From Nocardia aurantiaca (GTDB lineage Bacteria > Actinomycetota > Actinomycetes > Mycobacteriales > Mycobacteriaceae): a stretch of 64,000 nucleotides of DNA. The stretch covers positions 29,582 to 93,581 of the forward strand of contig NZ_WMBB01000021.1 in NCBI RefSeq assembly GCF_009708175.1, read 5' to 3'. Shown here piece by piece: positions 19,304 through 28,439 of this stretch (position 1 is its first letter; each line of letters opens with the position of its first letter). Made by a program: the position numbers and the translations under genes. A model generated the notes under the pieces. The model was not told the origin of the DNA. It did not search any database and saw only the letters and a program-made list of their open reading frames with translations.

Positions 19304-20089
19304 TCAGCCGATGGTGACGGTGGTGTCGATGAGACCGAAGACCTCGCCCTGCGGTCCTCGCACGATGCCCATGCGGCCGAACGGGCTGTCATCGGGCCCC
19401 GCGAGCACGGTGCCGCCGAGCTGCTCGGCCTTCGCCAGGGCGGCGTCGGCGCCCGCGACCTGGAACCAGGTCAACCAGTAGTTGGGGCCCGCGCCGGGCT
19501 GCCCGGTGCTGTCGGCCATGCCGCCCATCGGACGGCCGTCGGCGCCGGCGAAGGTGGAGTACGGCATCTGCTCGTTGCCGATCTCGTCGAAGGACCAGCC
19601 GAAGACCTGCTTGTAGAACTGCTGCGACGGGGCATACGCGCCCGTGTGCAGGTCGTTCCAGCAGTACGCGCCGGGCTCGTTGAAGATGCCGGCGCCACTG
19701 TGCGCCTTGGCTTCCCACACGCCGAACGCCGCGCCGCCCGGGTCCCCGGCGATGAACATGCGGCCGGCGTCCATGACGTCGAAGGGCGGCATGAAGACCG
19801 TGCCCCCGGCCGCGGTGACCGCGCCCGCGACGGCTTCGGCGTTGTCGGCGGCGAGATAGGTGGTCCATACCGAGGGCATGGCCGACGCCTCACCCATCTT
19901 GGGCCCGATGCCCGCGGCGGGTTTGCCGTCGAGCATGGCCATCAGATACCCGCCGGCCTCGGGCGGGCTGTCGAGGACCTCCCAGCCGAGCAACTGGGAG
20001 TAGAAGCCCCGCGCGGCGGCGGGATCGTCGACCGAACAGTCGACCCAACACGGAGTTCCCTGTGGCCAAGCCTTGTCTGTGGTGGGCAT
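19304..20089 (-). CDS. Two-domain VOC (glyoxalase-like) protein
   Basis: The 261-residue protein is a tandem of two VOC modules. The first has CWVDCSVDDPAAARGFYSQL and ends AFGVWEA; the second begins CWNDLHTGAYAPSQQFYKQV and ends GEVFGLID. This layout is common in actinobacteria, where most members have no proven reaction; some are annotated as hydroxylases or antibiotic-binding proteins. A GGAGG sequence precedes the ATG. It is monocistronic, with a terminator after it and 148 bp before the next gene. No substrate can be assigned. Confidence 0.8.
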   Translation of the reverse strand: MPTTDKAWPQGTPCWVDCSVDDPAAARGFYSQLLGWEVLDSPPEAGGYLMAMLDGKPAAGIGPKMGEASAMPSVWTTYLAADNAEAVAGAVTAAGGTVFMPPFDVMDAGRMFIAGDPGGAAFGVWEAKAHSGAGIFNEPGAYCWNDLHTGAYAPSQQFYKQVFGWSFDEIGNEQMPYSTFAGADGRPMGGMADSTGQPGAGPNYWLTWFQVAGADAALAKAEQLGGTVLAGPDDSPFGRMGIVRGPQGEVFGLIDTTVTIG

Positions 20090-20237
20090 ACGGATCCTCC
20101 CGAGAATCGGTCGGTGGCGGCCTGTCGGAGAGCAGGCACATGGTCAGCTAACCATGCTTTCCGGCCTTCCGGTCGCGGAATACCGACCGGCCGTGAACTC
20201 GTGTCGAACGGCTCCGCGACGCCGAGCCGGGGTCGAT

Positions 20238-21029
20238 TCAGGGTCGGTAGGGGTAGGCGCCGCCGTCCACGACGATGCGCTGGCCGGTGAGGTAGCCGGC
20301 GGCGGGGGAGACCAGGAAGGCGACGACATCGGCCACCTCATCGGGACGGCAGACGTGGCCGAAGGGCGAGGTGGCGTCGAGGTCGGCGGCGTGGCGGTGC
20401 GCGCCGCCGCTGAGAGCGGCGGTGAGGCGGTCGCCCATCTCCGAGGCGACCAGGCCGGGGGCGACGATGTTCACGTGGATTCCGTTGCGGGACTCCTCTT
20501 TCGCCAGTGTGTGGGCCAGGGCCTCCAGGGCGGCCTTGGCCATGTTGTAGGGCGCTCCACCCGCGCCCAGCGCGCGGGCGGCGACGCTGCTGATCATGAT
20601 GATGTCGCCGCGCTCGCACGCGCGCATACCGGGGAGGGCGAGCTTGGTCAGGTGGTGCGGGCCGATGGCTTGAACACGCAGGAGTCGCTCGACCTCGGCC
20701 GGATCGGTGTCGGAGACCAGCAGCCCGCGGCTGGCGATGCCGCCATTGTGGACGAGTATGCTGATCGGACCGAGGTCGCCGGTGACGCGGTCGACCATGG
20801 CGGTGACGGCGGCCGTGTCGTCGACCGGGGCGTGGACGGCGAGGGCGGTGGCCCCAGCGGAATTCAGCTCGGCCACAGTGTCATTCGCTGATCGCTCGTC
20901 GCGTGCCCAGTTGACCGCGACCGTGGCGCCGCGGGCAGCCAGCGCGCGGCTGATGGCGCGCCCGATGCCGCGCCCGCCGCCGGTCACCAGTGCGACCCGC
21001 CCCGTCAATTCGCCTGCTGCTGTGTTCAC
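20238..21029 (-). CDS. Short-chain dehydrogenase/reductase
   Basis: The 263-residue product is a classical SDR. The cofactor motif is TGGGRGIG near the N-terminus, NWARDERS follows strand 2 (a basic residue that favours NADP), NNAG has become VHNGG, and the active site is S in ISSVAAR with YNMAK. FabG-like 3-ketoacyl reductases have this pattern, but the family is broad. The GTG start at 21029 has no Shine-Dalgarno but has TATGTT 6 nt upstream, fitting leaderless translation; a longer frame to 21101 adds a basic stretch without conservation. A small inverted repeat (CCGGTC/GACCGG, 20169-20190) may end the transcript. Confidence 0.85.
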   Translation of the reverse strand: MNTAAGELTGRVALVTGGGRGIGRAISRALAARGATVAVNWARDERSANDTVAELNSAGATALAVHAPVDDTAAVTAMVDRVTGDLGPISILVHNGGIASRGLLVSDTDPAEVERLLRVQAIGPHHLTKLALPGMRACERGDIIMISSVAARALGAGGAPYNMAKAALEALAHTLAKEESRNGIHVNIVAPGLVASEMGDRLTAALSGGAHRHAADLDATSPFGHVCRPDEVADVVAFLVSPAAGYLTGQRIVVDGGAYPYRP

Positions 21030-21035
21030 CCGGTC

Positions 21036-21041
21036 AACATA
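21036..21041 (-). promoter_or_regulatory. Leaderless-type -10 hexamer of the SDR
   Basis: TATGTT on the minus strand lies exactly 6 nt before the GTG start at 21029. No ribosome binding site is present. Confidence 0.5.
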
Positions 21042-21205
21042 TGACAGCCGCCGTGATTGCGATCGAGAGTGGCGGCCATTACGGCCCACCGTCGGGTGCA
21101 CAGAGGTTCCTCGGCCACGGATCGGGATGAAGTCCGGAAGAATCAGGGAAACGAGCGCTGGGCGCGCCCCCTGTCATCAGCGTCGACGGCAGGGCTTTCC
21201 GCTGT

Positions 21206-22993
21206 TCAGGATTCGAGCGCTTCGACCACGTCCGCCGTGCTCACCACGTCCTCGAAGGCGTCGCGGGCCAGCAGGTCGGCATAGAAACCATTGCGCTCCA
21301 CCAGTTCCCGGTGCGTGCCGCGTTCCACGACCCGCCCGTGGTCGAGCACCACGATCTGGTCGGCGTCGCGAATCGTGGACAGTCGGTGGGCGATCGTAAT
21401 GGTGGTGCGATCGGCCGACAGCGCGTCGATGGCCGCCTGCACCTCCCGCTCGGTCTTGGTGTCGAGCGCGCTGGTCGCCTCGTCGAGCACCATGATCGGC
21501 GGATTGCGCAGGATGGCCCGCGCCACCGCCAACCGCTGCTTCTCGCCACCGGAGAACCGGTACCCGCGTTCGCCGACCAGGGTGTCGTAGCCATCGGGCA
21601 GGCTCAGGATGTGGTCGTGGATCTGTGCCGCCCGAGCCGCCGCATGCAATTCCTCCTCTGTCGCATCGGGTTTCGCGAAGCGCAGATTGTCGGCGACCGA
21701 CGAGTGGAACAGGTAGGTCTCCTGCGACACCACACCCACGGCCGAGGACAGGTCGGCAAAGGTCAGTTCCCGCACATCCACTTCGTCGACGGTCACCCGA
21801 CCGGAGGTCGCATCGTAGAGCCGCGCCACCAGATATCCTAGAGTCGTCTTCCCCGAACCGGTTTCGCCGACAATGGCCAGACTGGTCCCGGCAGGCACCT
21901 CGATATCGATGTCGCTCAATACTTCTCGATCCGAGTCATAGGCGAATCCGACCTTGTCGAACCGCACCGCGCCCGTCACCCGAGCGGGCAGGGGAGTGGG
22001 CCGCTCCGGCTCCTGGATATCCGGTCGCAGATCCAGGTATTCGAATATGCGCCCGAACAGCGCCAGCGAGCTCTGAATGTCCACGCCGGTCGACAGCAGC
22101 ATGACGGTCGGCCGCAGCAGTCCGCTCTGCAAGGTGGTGAACGCGACGAGCGTGCCGATCGACACCAGCGGATGACCGTCGGCGACGGTCATTCCGGCCG
22201 CCCAGTAGATGACCGCCGGCATGGCGGCCATGACGATCGAGATGGTCGACTGCCGCCACCGCCCGGCCATGCTGGAGCGGATCTCCAGATCCACCAGCCC
22301 TCGCGATTCCCGCGTGAAATCCTCGACCAGCGCCGGCGAACGACCCATGGTGCGCGCCAGCAGAATTCCGCTCACCGACAGCGATTCCTCCACGATCGCC
22401 GACATGCCCGCCAGCTTGCGCTGCTTCTCCGCGGTGATGCGCCGGCGCTCGGAGCCGACCCGCCGGCTGATCCACACGAACAGCGGCAGCATGACCAGCG
22501 ACACCAGCGTGAGTCGCCAGTCCAGCGCGAACATGGCGATAACCGCCGCGACGACGGAGGTGAAGTTCGAGACCAGCGAGGTGATGGTGGAGGTGACCGT
22601 GGACTGCATGCCGCCGATGTCGTTGGCGATTCGAGACTGCACCTCACCGGTGCGCGTGGTGGTGAAGAAGGACAGCGGCATGGATTGCAGCCGCGCGTAG
22701 ACGGCCGACCGTAGATCGTGCATGACGTCCTGGCCGACCGCGGTCGAGATGTAGGTCTGGAACACGCCGAACACGCTGTTCAGCGCGGCCACCACGATCA
22801 TGCCCACGGCCAGCAGGGTCAGCAGTCCGGTGCGACCGTGCGGCAGGGCGTCGTCGATGATGCCGCGCAGCAGGAACGGGGAAGCCAGACCGGCCAGCGA
22901 GGCCAAACCCACCAGGGCCGCGACCAGGGTCAAGCGCCCGCGATAGGGATGAAAGAGCCGGACGATCCGGCGAAGTTCAGGTTGTGAAGCCAT
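21206..22993 (-). CDS. ABC exporter half-transporter (membrane + ATPase domains)
   Basis: This 595-residue protein joins a six-helix exporter membrane domain (residues about 15-320) to an ATPase domain. Walker A is GETGSGKTTL, the Q-loop is VVSQETYLF, the signature is FSGGEKQRLAVARA, Walker B is IMVLDEATSALD and the H-loop is TIAHRLST. It should work as a homodimer exporting a drug, lipid or peptide. A strong ribosome binding site (GAAAGGAGG) precedes the ATG. A MarR gene is divergent, with an inverted repeat in the 85-bp gap, so the exporter is probably inducible. The C-terminus (VVSTADVVEALES) is acidic. Confidence 0.9.
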   Translation of the reverse strand: MASQPELRRIVRLFHPYRGRLTLVAALVGLASLAGLASPFLLRGIIDDALPHGRTGLLTLLAVGMIVVAALNSVFGVFQTYISTAVGQDVMHDLRSAVYARLQSMPLSFFTTTRTGEVQSRIANDIGGMQSTVTSTITSLVSNFTSVVAAVIAMFALDWRLTLVSLVMLPLFVWISRRVGSERRRITAEKQRKLAGMSAIVEESLSVSGILLARTMGRSPALVEDFTRESRGLVDLEIRSSMAGRWRQSTISIVMAAMPAVIYWAAGMTVADGHPLVSIGTLVAFTTLQSGLLRPTVMLLSTGVDIQSSLALFGRIFEYLDLRPDIQEPERPTPLPARVTGAVRFDKVGFAYDSDREVLSDIDIEVPAGTSLAIVGETGSGKTTLGYLVARLYDATSGRVTVDEVDVRELTFADLSSAVGVVSQETYLFHSSVADNLRFAKPDATEEELHAAARAAQIHDHILSLPDGYDTLVGERGYRFSGGEKQRLAVARAILRNPPIMVLDEATSALDTKTEREVQAAIDALSADRTTITIAHRLSTIRDADQIVVLDHGRVVERGTHRELVERNGFYADLLARDAFEDVVSTADVVEALES

Positions 22994-23037
22994 GAGCGCC
23001 TCCTTTCGCAGGGAGTCATGCGCTGTAACTGAGTTTG

Positions 23038-23065
23038 ACTCATAATTGTTCCGAGGACAATGAGT
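23038..23065. promoter_or_regulatory. Inverted repeat between ABC exporter and MarR gene
   Basis: ACTCATAATTGT (23038-23049) and ACAATGAGT (23057-23065) form an inverted repeat interrupted by two bases in one arm. It lies in the divergent promoter region next to the -10 of the marR gene, so it is the likely MarR operator. Confidence 0.5.
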
Positions 23066-23071
23066 TATGCT
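23066..23071 (+). promoter_or_regulatory. Leaderless-type -10 hexamer of the marR gene
   Basis: TATGCT lies 7 nt before the ATG at 23079, with no Shine-Dalgarno sequence between. Confidence 0.45.
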
Positions 23072-23078
23072 CGGGATC

Positions 23079-23570
23079 ATGTCGAGCAGCCCCGCAGATG
23101 AGCCGTGCGCGCCGGGTGACAGGCGTGCCGTGCCCGATGACGACCTCGTGGAACTCTTCCTGCGCACGACCAAACGCCTGCGTCGCACCCAGACGGCGCG
23201 ACTGTCCCCGCTCGGGCTCACCCCGGCTCAGGCCCGCGCGCTGCGCATCATCGGCCGCGCCGCGGAACACGGCGACGAACCGCTGCGCATGTCCGCCCTC
23301 GCGGACCATCTCGGCATCGTGCCGCGCTCGGCCACGACCGTGGTCGACGCCCTGGCCGCCGCGGGACTGGTTGCCCGCGAACCGGATCCGGCCAGTCGCC
23401 GCGCCACCCTCGTCACCCCGACCGCGGCCGGGCGGCAGGTGCTCAACCGTATGTCCGAGGCCCGCCGCGACGCCGCCGAGGAGATCTTCGCGGCCCTCAC
23501 CCCCGACCAGCGGCACACCCTGCGCGATCTGCTCGCCGCGCTGACCGCCGACGAGTCCGCGCCGCGCTGA
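23079..23570 (+). CDS. MarR family regulator, divergent to the ABC exporter
   Basis: The 163-residue protein has a winged helix-turn-helix: LTPAQARALRIIGRAAEH, then MSALADHLGIVPRSATTVVD and the wing VAREPDPASRRATLVTPTAAG. MarR proteins bind as dimers to palindromes and let go when they bind a phenolic or drug-like ligand. The gene is divergent from an ABC exporter with an operator-like repeat in the gap, the usual arrangement for a repressor of an efflux pump. The ATG at 23079 was preferred over one at 23067 because a TATGCT -10 lies 7 nt before it. Confidence 0.88.
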   Translation: MSSSPADEPCAPGDRRAVPDDDLVELFLRTTKRLRRTQTARLSPLGLTPAQARALRIIGRAAEHGDEPLRMSALADHLGIVPRSATTVVDALAAAGLVAREPDPASRRATLVTPTAAGRQVLNRMSEARRDAAEEIFAALTPDQRHTLRDLLAALTADESAPR

Positions 23571-23848
23571 CCCGCACGTCCGTGGCGCGCCCCGACACGG
23601 CTGAGGAGATCGTCGCGGCCCTGATCCCCGGATCAGTGCCAGACCCTGCGTGCCCAGGCCCGGCGCGTCGGGCACGAAGGTCTCCGATCTCGGAGTGCAG
23701 ATCGCATCGACCGCTGAAGGCGCTGCCCGGGCCGACAGCTCGCTTGGGTCGTGTCGACGGAGTGGACTGTGCTCGGCTGTCGGGAGATTGGTCTACGGTC
23801 GGGGACAGCGACCCGATCCACGCCACCTCGACCAGGTGAGGAACCGAT

Positions 23849-24493
23849 ATGCCACGTGAGCTGGCCGACCTGCCCTTCGCGCGTTTTCTGGAACAACAGG
23901 ACACGCTGCTCGACGAGGGCGCATACGACTGCGCCCATTTCGGGGGCCTCTCCCTCGACGACCCGCACCTGCGCGGCGTGAGCTTCACCGAATGCGCGAT
24001 CTCGGCCACCACCGTGAACGGTGGCTTCTTCCGGCACTCGAGATTCAACGATGTGTGGCTGGGCAGCACCCGGTGGATTCGCACCGATCTGTCCGAAACC
24101 AATTGGCTGGAAGCGGAATTCGTGCTCGCGGCGCTGTCCGGGGTGGAAGCGTTCGGTTCGGTGCTGCGGCGGGTGAGCTTCCACAACTGCAAGTTCGACT
24201 CGGTGAACCTGCGCGGCGCGGTGCTCACCGACGTCACCTTCGTGGACTGCGTGCTGCGAGATGTGGACATCGCCGAGGCCACGCTGACCTCGGTGACCTT
24301 CCCGGGTTCGGAGATCTCCGGGCTGTCCCTGCGCAATGCCACCTTGAAGCAGGTCGACCTGCGGGAAGCCCGGTCGATCGGCATCTCCGGCGGGATCGAG
24401 TCGCTGTCCGGTGCGATGGTCACCCATACGCAACTGCTCGAGCTGGCACCCGTCTTCGCCCACGCACTCGGAATCACCGTCAAGGACCTCTAG
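23849..24493 (+). CDS. Pentapeptide-repeat protein
   Basis: The 214-residue product is built of repeats with A/L/V-centre and N/D/R-x positions, as in VNLRGAVLTDVTF, CVLRDVDIAEATLTSVTF and SLRNATLKQVDLREA. These form a right-handed quadrilateral beta-helix. Some members (MfpA, Qnr) mimic DNA and protect gyrase from quinolones; many others have no known role. The repeat block covers residues about 35-180; the C-terminus is an alpha helix. GAGGAA precedes the ATG. It is followed 40 bp later by the molybdopterin oxidoreductase, but a promoter for that gene lies in the gap. Gyrase protection is possible, not shown. Confidence 0.85.
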   Translation: MPRELADLPFARFLEQQDTLLDEGAYDCAHFGGLSLDDPHLRGVSFTECAISATTVNGGFFRHSRFNDVWLGSTRWIRTDLSETNWLEAEFVLAALSGVEAFGSVLRRVSFHNCKFDSVNLRGAVLTDVTFVDCVLRDVDIAEATLTSVTFPGSEISGLSLRNATLKQVDLREARSIGISGGIESLSGAMVTHTQLLELAPVFAHALGITVKDL

Positions 24494-24521
24494 TCGGTAG
24501 CGCTAGTGAACTAACTCGCGT

Positions 24522-24527
24522 TACGCT
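24522..24527 (+). promoter_or_regulatory. Leaderless-type -10 hexamer of the molybdopterin oxidoreductase
   Basis: TACGCT ends 6 nt before the ATG at 24534. The overlapping TAACTCGCGTTA (24512-24523) has complementary TAAC/GTTA ends and, with TAGCGCTA at 24499-24506, may be the operator of the HxlR regulator made from the same operon. Confidence 0.45.
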
Positions 24528-24533
24528 GCTCAC

Positions 24534-26786
24534 ATGACGGAGTGGCGGCCTACGGCGTGCATCCTGTGCGAGTGCAATTGCGGCATCCAGGTGCTGCTCG
24601 GGCCGGACGGCCGGTCCTTCGAGAAGATCCGCGGCGACAAGCTGCATCCGGCGTCGGAGGGCTACACCTGCAACAAGGCCCTGCAGCTGGACCGTTATCA
24701 GAACGGGCACACCGGCCGGGTGACCGCGCCGCTGCGCCGGCGCGCGGACGGCAGCTTCGAGGAAATCGATTGGGACACCGCGATCTCCGAGGTGTCTGCC
24801 CGGCTGCTCGAGGTCGAGCATCACTTCGGCGGGGAGTCGATCTTCTACTACGGTGGCGGCGGCCAGGGCAATCACCTGGGCGGCGCGTACGCCCCGGCCA
24901 CCATGGCGGCATTCGGCATGAAGTATCGGTCCAGCGCGCTGGCGCAGGAGAAGACCGGTGACTTCTGGGTGGGCGCGCGGATGACCGGTTACCCGATGCG
25001 GGCGGATGTCGAGCACGCCGAGGTGGCGTTCTTCATCGGCAAGAATCCGTATCAGTCGCACGGGTTTCCGCGGGCGCGCACGGTGCTGAAGGAGATCGCC
25101 AAGGATCCGGCGCGGTCGATGATCGTGCTCGATCCGGTGCGCACCGAGACGGCGGAGCTGGCGGACTTCCACCTCCAGCTGCGGCCGGGGACGGACGTGT
25201 ACCTGCTGACGGCCATGGCGGCGATCCTGGTGCGCGACAACCTGATCGACGAAGGATGGCTGGCGGAGCACACGAGCGGCCTGGACGCGGTGCTGCCGGT
25301 GTTGCGGGCCGTGCCGATCGAAAAGTACTGCGCTATCGCCGATGTCGATCTGAACCTGGTGACGGCCGCGACGCACCGGTTGGCTCGTGCGAACTCGGTC
25401 GCCGCGCTCGAGGACCTCGGCGTGCAGATGAACCGGTACTCGACGGTGGTCAGCTATGTCGAGAAGCTGGTCTGGCTGCTCACCGGCAATGTCGGAAAGC
25501 CCGGCACCCAATACGCTTTCACCGGTCTCGCCAATATCGGCCATGACCGCGGACATCCGGCGGGCGAGGGGCCCAAGAGTCCGGTGGCCGGCGCGCAGAT
25601 CGTGAGCGGGCTGGTGCCGTGCAATGTGATCAGCGAGGAGATCCTCACCGATCACCCGGCGCGCCACCGGGCCATGTTCATCGAGAGTGCGAATCCTGCT
25701 CATTCCCTGGCGGATTCGGCCCGCATGCGAGAGGCGCTGGAGGCGCTGGAGCTGGTGGTGGTCGTCGACGTCGCCATGACCGAGACCGCGCGCCTGGCCG
25801 ACTATGTGCTGCCCGCGCCCACCCAGTTCGAGAAGTACGAGGCCACCTTCTTCAACTTCGACTTTCCGCGCAACATCTTCCACCTGCGGCACCCGGTGCT
25901 GCCCGCGCCGGAGGGGGTGCTGCCCGAGCCCGAGATCCATGCCCGGTTGGTCGAGGCCGCCGGTGTGCTGACCGAGGCGGACTATGCGCCGCTGCGGGCC
26001 GCTCTCGCACAGGGACGTGAGGCTTTCGCCATGGCGTTCCTGGGCGTTCTCGGTGACCCGGTGCGGTCGAAACTCGCTCCAGTGCTGCTGTACCGGACGT
26101 TGGGGGAGACGCTGCCGGACGGTGCGGCGTCGGCGGCGGTGCTGTGGGGGGCGGCCTACAACATGGTGCGCAAGTTCCCGGCCAGTGTCGAGCGTGCCGG
26201 GTACGGAACGGGTTTGGAGGCGGGAGAGCGGCTGTTCGAGGCCATCCTCCATGGCGAACACGGCATCGTGATCTCCGAGGACGACTACGCTGAGACCTGG
26301 AATCGAGTGCGCGACAAGGTGATCCGGCTGGAGATTCCGGAGCTGCTGGAGGTGGTCTCCACCCTGCCCGAGGCTGTCGAGGACGAGACCGCGGACTGGC
26401 CTTTCATCCTTTCGGCAGGTGAGCGCCGAGCATTCACGGCCAACACGATCTTCCGCGACCCGGCTTGGCGCAAGCGGGATGCGACGGGCACCCTGCGGAT
26501 CAGCACCAGCGATGCCGAGCGTCTCGGACTGACGACCGGCGACCTGGTCCAGATCACTACTCGTCGCGGTACCGCGCAGGTTCCCGTCGAGCCCACCGAC
26601 CGCATGCGCCCCGGCCACCTGTCCCTGCCCAATGGCTTCGGCCTCTCCGTCGCCGACAACGACGGTGTCTCCATCACCACCGGAACCGCCCCTAACGAGC
26701 TGACCTCCTTCGACGCCCGCGACGAATGGGTCGGCACCCCCTGGCACAAGTACGTCCCCGCCCGCCTGGATACCGTGATCGTATGA
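24534..26786 (+). CDS. Molybdopterin oxidoreductase with an N-terminal 4Fe-4S site
   Basis: This 750-residue protein belongs to the complex iron-sulfur molybdoenzyme family. The N-terminus has the cluster motif C-x2-C-x3-C (CILCECNC) with a fourth cysteine in GYTCNK. The molybdopterin region follows (YYGGGGQGNHLGGAYAP), then NPYQSHGFPRARTVL and the C-terminal cap (PNGFGLSVADNDG, ligand of the second pterin). At the usual metal-ligand position the sequence reads SSALAQEKTGDF, without the Cys or SeCys of formate dehydrogenases. No Tat signal, so it is cytoplasmic. It resembles M. tuberculosis Rv0197 as I recall it. It overlaps an HxlR gene by ATGA. Substrate unknown. Confidence 0.85.
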   Translation: MTEWRPTACILCECNCGIQVLLGPDGRSFEKIRGDKLHPASEGYTCNKALQLDRYQNGHTGRVTAPLRRRADGSFEEIDWDTAISEVSARLLEVEHHFGGESIFYYGGGGQGNHLGGAYAPATMAAFGMKYRSSALAQEKTGDFWVGARMTGYPMRADVEHAEVAFFIGKNPYQSHGFPRARTVLKEIAKDPARSMIVLDPVRTETAELADFHLQLRPGTDVYLLTAMAAILVRDNLIDEGWLAEHTSGLDAVLPVLRAVPIEKYCAIADVDLNLVTAATHRLARANSVAALEDLGVQMNRYSTVVSYVEKLVWLLTGNVGKPGTQYAFTGLANIGHDRGHPAGEGPKSPVAGAQIVSGLVPCNVISEEILTDHPARHRAMFIESANPAHSLADSARMREALEALELVVVVDVAMTETARLADYVLPAPTQFEKYEATFFNFDFPRNIFHLRHPVLPAPEGVLPEPEIHARLVEAAGVLTEADYAPLRAALAQGREAFAMAFLGVLGDPVRSKLAPVLLYRTLGETLPDGAASAAVLWGAAYNMVRKFPASVERAGYGTGLEAGERLFEAILHGEHGIVISEDDYAETWNRVRDKVIRLEIPELLEVVSTLPEAVEDETADWPFILSAGERRAFTANTIFRDPAWRKRDATGTLRISTSDAERLGLTTGDLVQITTRRGTAQVPVEPTDRMRPGHLSLPNGFGLSVADNDGVSITTGTAPNELTSFDARDEWVGTPWHKYVPARLDTVIV

Positions 26787-27286
26787 AACGAACAAGTTTC
26801 GCGAATTGGCCGTGCACCGTCGCCCGCACCGTCGATCTGCTGGGCGATTGGTGGACGCCGCTCATTCTGCGCGAAGCTTTCTACGGCGCGAAACGTTTCG
26901 ACGATTTCGAGTCCACCCTCGGTCTCAGCCGCAATATCCTTACCCAGCGGCTGAACCGATTGGTGGAGACGGGGCTGCTGACCAAGGTTCCGTATCAGGA
27001 GCGGCCGGTTCGCCACGAATACCGGCTGACGGATCAGGGACGCGATTTCTTTCCCGTCCTCGCGGCCATGATGGCATGGGGGGACCGGTACCTGGCCCCG
27101 GAATCCGGCGAGCCGGTTGTTCTGCACCACAATGCCTGTGACCACGATACTCACGCCGAGGTCGTGTGCGCGCACTGCCGGGAGCCCTTGCGGCATGAGG
27201 ATATTTCCGCGCGGCTGGGGCCGGGTTTTCCAACGCGACTTCGCGATGCTGCTTTGGCGACCGGTCGTTTCGGTGACGAGGTCTGA
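26783..27286 (+). CDS. HxlR family regulator
   Basis: The 167-residue protein has the HxlR winged helix: WPCTVARTVDLLGDWWTPLI at the N-terminus (with the conserved redox-type cysteine C10), LSRNILTQRLNRLVETGLL and the wing PVRHEYRLTDQG. The C-terminus adds a cysteine/histidine cluster (CDHDTHAEVVCAHC) that could bind zinc. HxlR proteins sense aldehydes, quinones or oxidants. The start overlaps the stop of the molybdopterin oxidoreductase, so the two are co-translated and the regulator probably controls that enzyme. Confidence 0.88.
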   Translation: MKRTSFANWPCTVARTVDLLGDWWTPLILREAFYGAKRFDDFESTLGLSRNILTQRLNRLVETGLLTKVPYQERPVRHEYRLTDQGRDFFPVLAAMMAWGDRYLAPESGEPVVLHHNACDHDTHAEVVCAHCREPLRHEDISARLGPGFPTRLRDAALATGRFGDEV

Positions 27287-27856
27287 AAACTCCTGTAACC
27301 GAAGCGGGCGGTTTCACGACCGGTGCGCGTTGCCATTCGAGCAGCCGAGAACTCCGTCAATACCGGGCATGAGGTTGGCGCGGGCGCTGCTGGCTGCCGC
27401 GGATGTCAGCCACCGCGTCTTTCGAGCCGAGGCAGTGGCGTACAACGCTATCGCCGAGGGCGCCACGGTGTGAAGGCGGCCAGTACAGCCGGATTCCCGT
27501 CGCCCCGCAGTACGACATCGCCGCCATCTCGTTCTGGTGGGACTGAGTGCCGGCGCGCCCGCAGCGCCGCCACCAGATCGAGCAGCGCGTCTTCTCCCTT
27601 GTCGCGCGGCCTGTCGCCACGATGCCGTCGGCACATCGCGACCCTCTGGCCGACAATGAGAATATTCATTAACTTATAGGTTGCGTATGCACTGATAGCG
27701 TGCCAAGATCTCCTGAAATCGGTTTACCGCGCCATGCTTCACCGCGGCGCCGGTCATCTATTTCTCCGCAACGATGCGCGAAACCCTGTGCTGTGCACGC
27801 GATTTCGACGAGTCGTCGCCCATGGTCACCGTGCGGGGCTCGAGACGAGGAGCTTC
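27287..27856. other. 570-bp stretch with at most a small ORF
   Basis: The stretch between the HxlR and SRPBCC genes has an AT-rich patch at 27658-27700 holding TATAAG on the minus strand. A minus-strand ORF starting in that patch (27448-27669) encodes 73 residues beginning MNILIVGQ and including DALLDLVAALRARRHS. Third-position bias is only moderate and no ribosome binding site is visible. It may be a gene remnant. Confidence 0.25.
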
Positions 27857-28300
27857 ATGGGATTCATCGCAATCCGCCGGGACCTACCCGGCACGCCGGA
27901 TGCCGTGTTCGACACGCTGATTCGACCCTCGACCTGGGAGCACTGGTTCAGCCTCCACCGCGATTTCGTGGTCCCGCCACCGGACCGGCTCAGCGTGGGG
28001 TCGACGATCATTGCCGACGTGTTGATGCTGGGAATGGCCGACCGGGTCGAGTGGACCGTGGAGGCCCTCGAACCGCCACGCCGCGTAGTGCTCACCGGTC
28101 ACGGCGAAGCCGGCATCGGATGCATCTTCACCTATCACCTGCAGCCGAGTTCGCTCGGCACAACGCTGACCGTGGATGGACTGTTCACCCGCGCGGGCAT
28201 GACCCGGTCATTGGCCGACGCGCTGCGAAAGCATGGGCGCGAGCACCTCGACCGCACGGTCTCGCAGCTGGCCGCGATGGCCTCGGCGCCATGCGAGTGA
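27857..28300 (+). CDS. SRPBCC (START-like) family protein
   Basis: The 147-residue product matches the SRPBCC/polyketide cyclase fold: an N-terminal beta strand followed by GTPDAVFDTLIRPSTWEHW, a central sheet (DRVEWTVEALEPPRRVVLTG), and a long C-terminal helix (RKHGREHLDRTVSQLAAMA). Such proteins bind hydrophobic ligands in a deep pocket; mycobacterial relatives are mostly uncharacterised. GAGGAG precedes the ATG. It stands alone, next to the broken acyl-CoA synthetase on the other strand. Ligand unknown. Confidence 0.8.
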   Translation: MGFIAIRRDLPGTPDAVFDTLIRPSTWEHWFSLHRDFVVPPPDRLSVGSTIIADVLMLGMADRVEWTVEALEPPRRVVLTGHGEAGIGCIFTYHLQPSSLGTTLTVDGLFTRAGMTRSLADALRKHGREHLDRTVSQLAAMASAPCE

Positions 28301-28439
28301 GCCGCTCGATGCCCGTCCCCGACGACTCGCGGGTCGGCGGCCTCCTGACCCGCGACTGACAGAGCCAGCGCCATATGCTGCCCGGCGCGACGGTATCCGC
28401 GCGGAGCCGGCACGGAGGATCTGGCCCGCATCTACGGCG

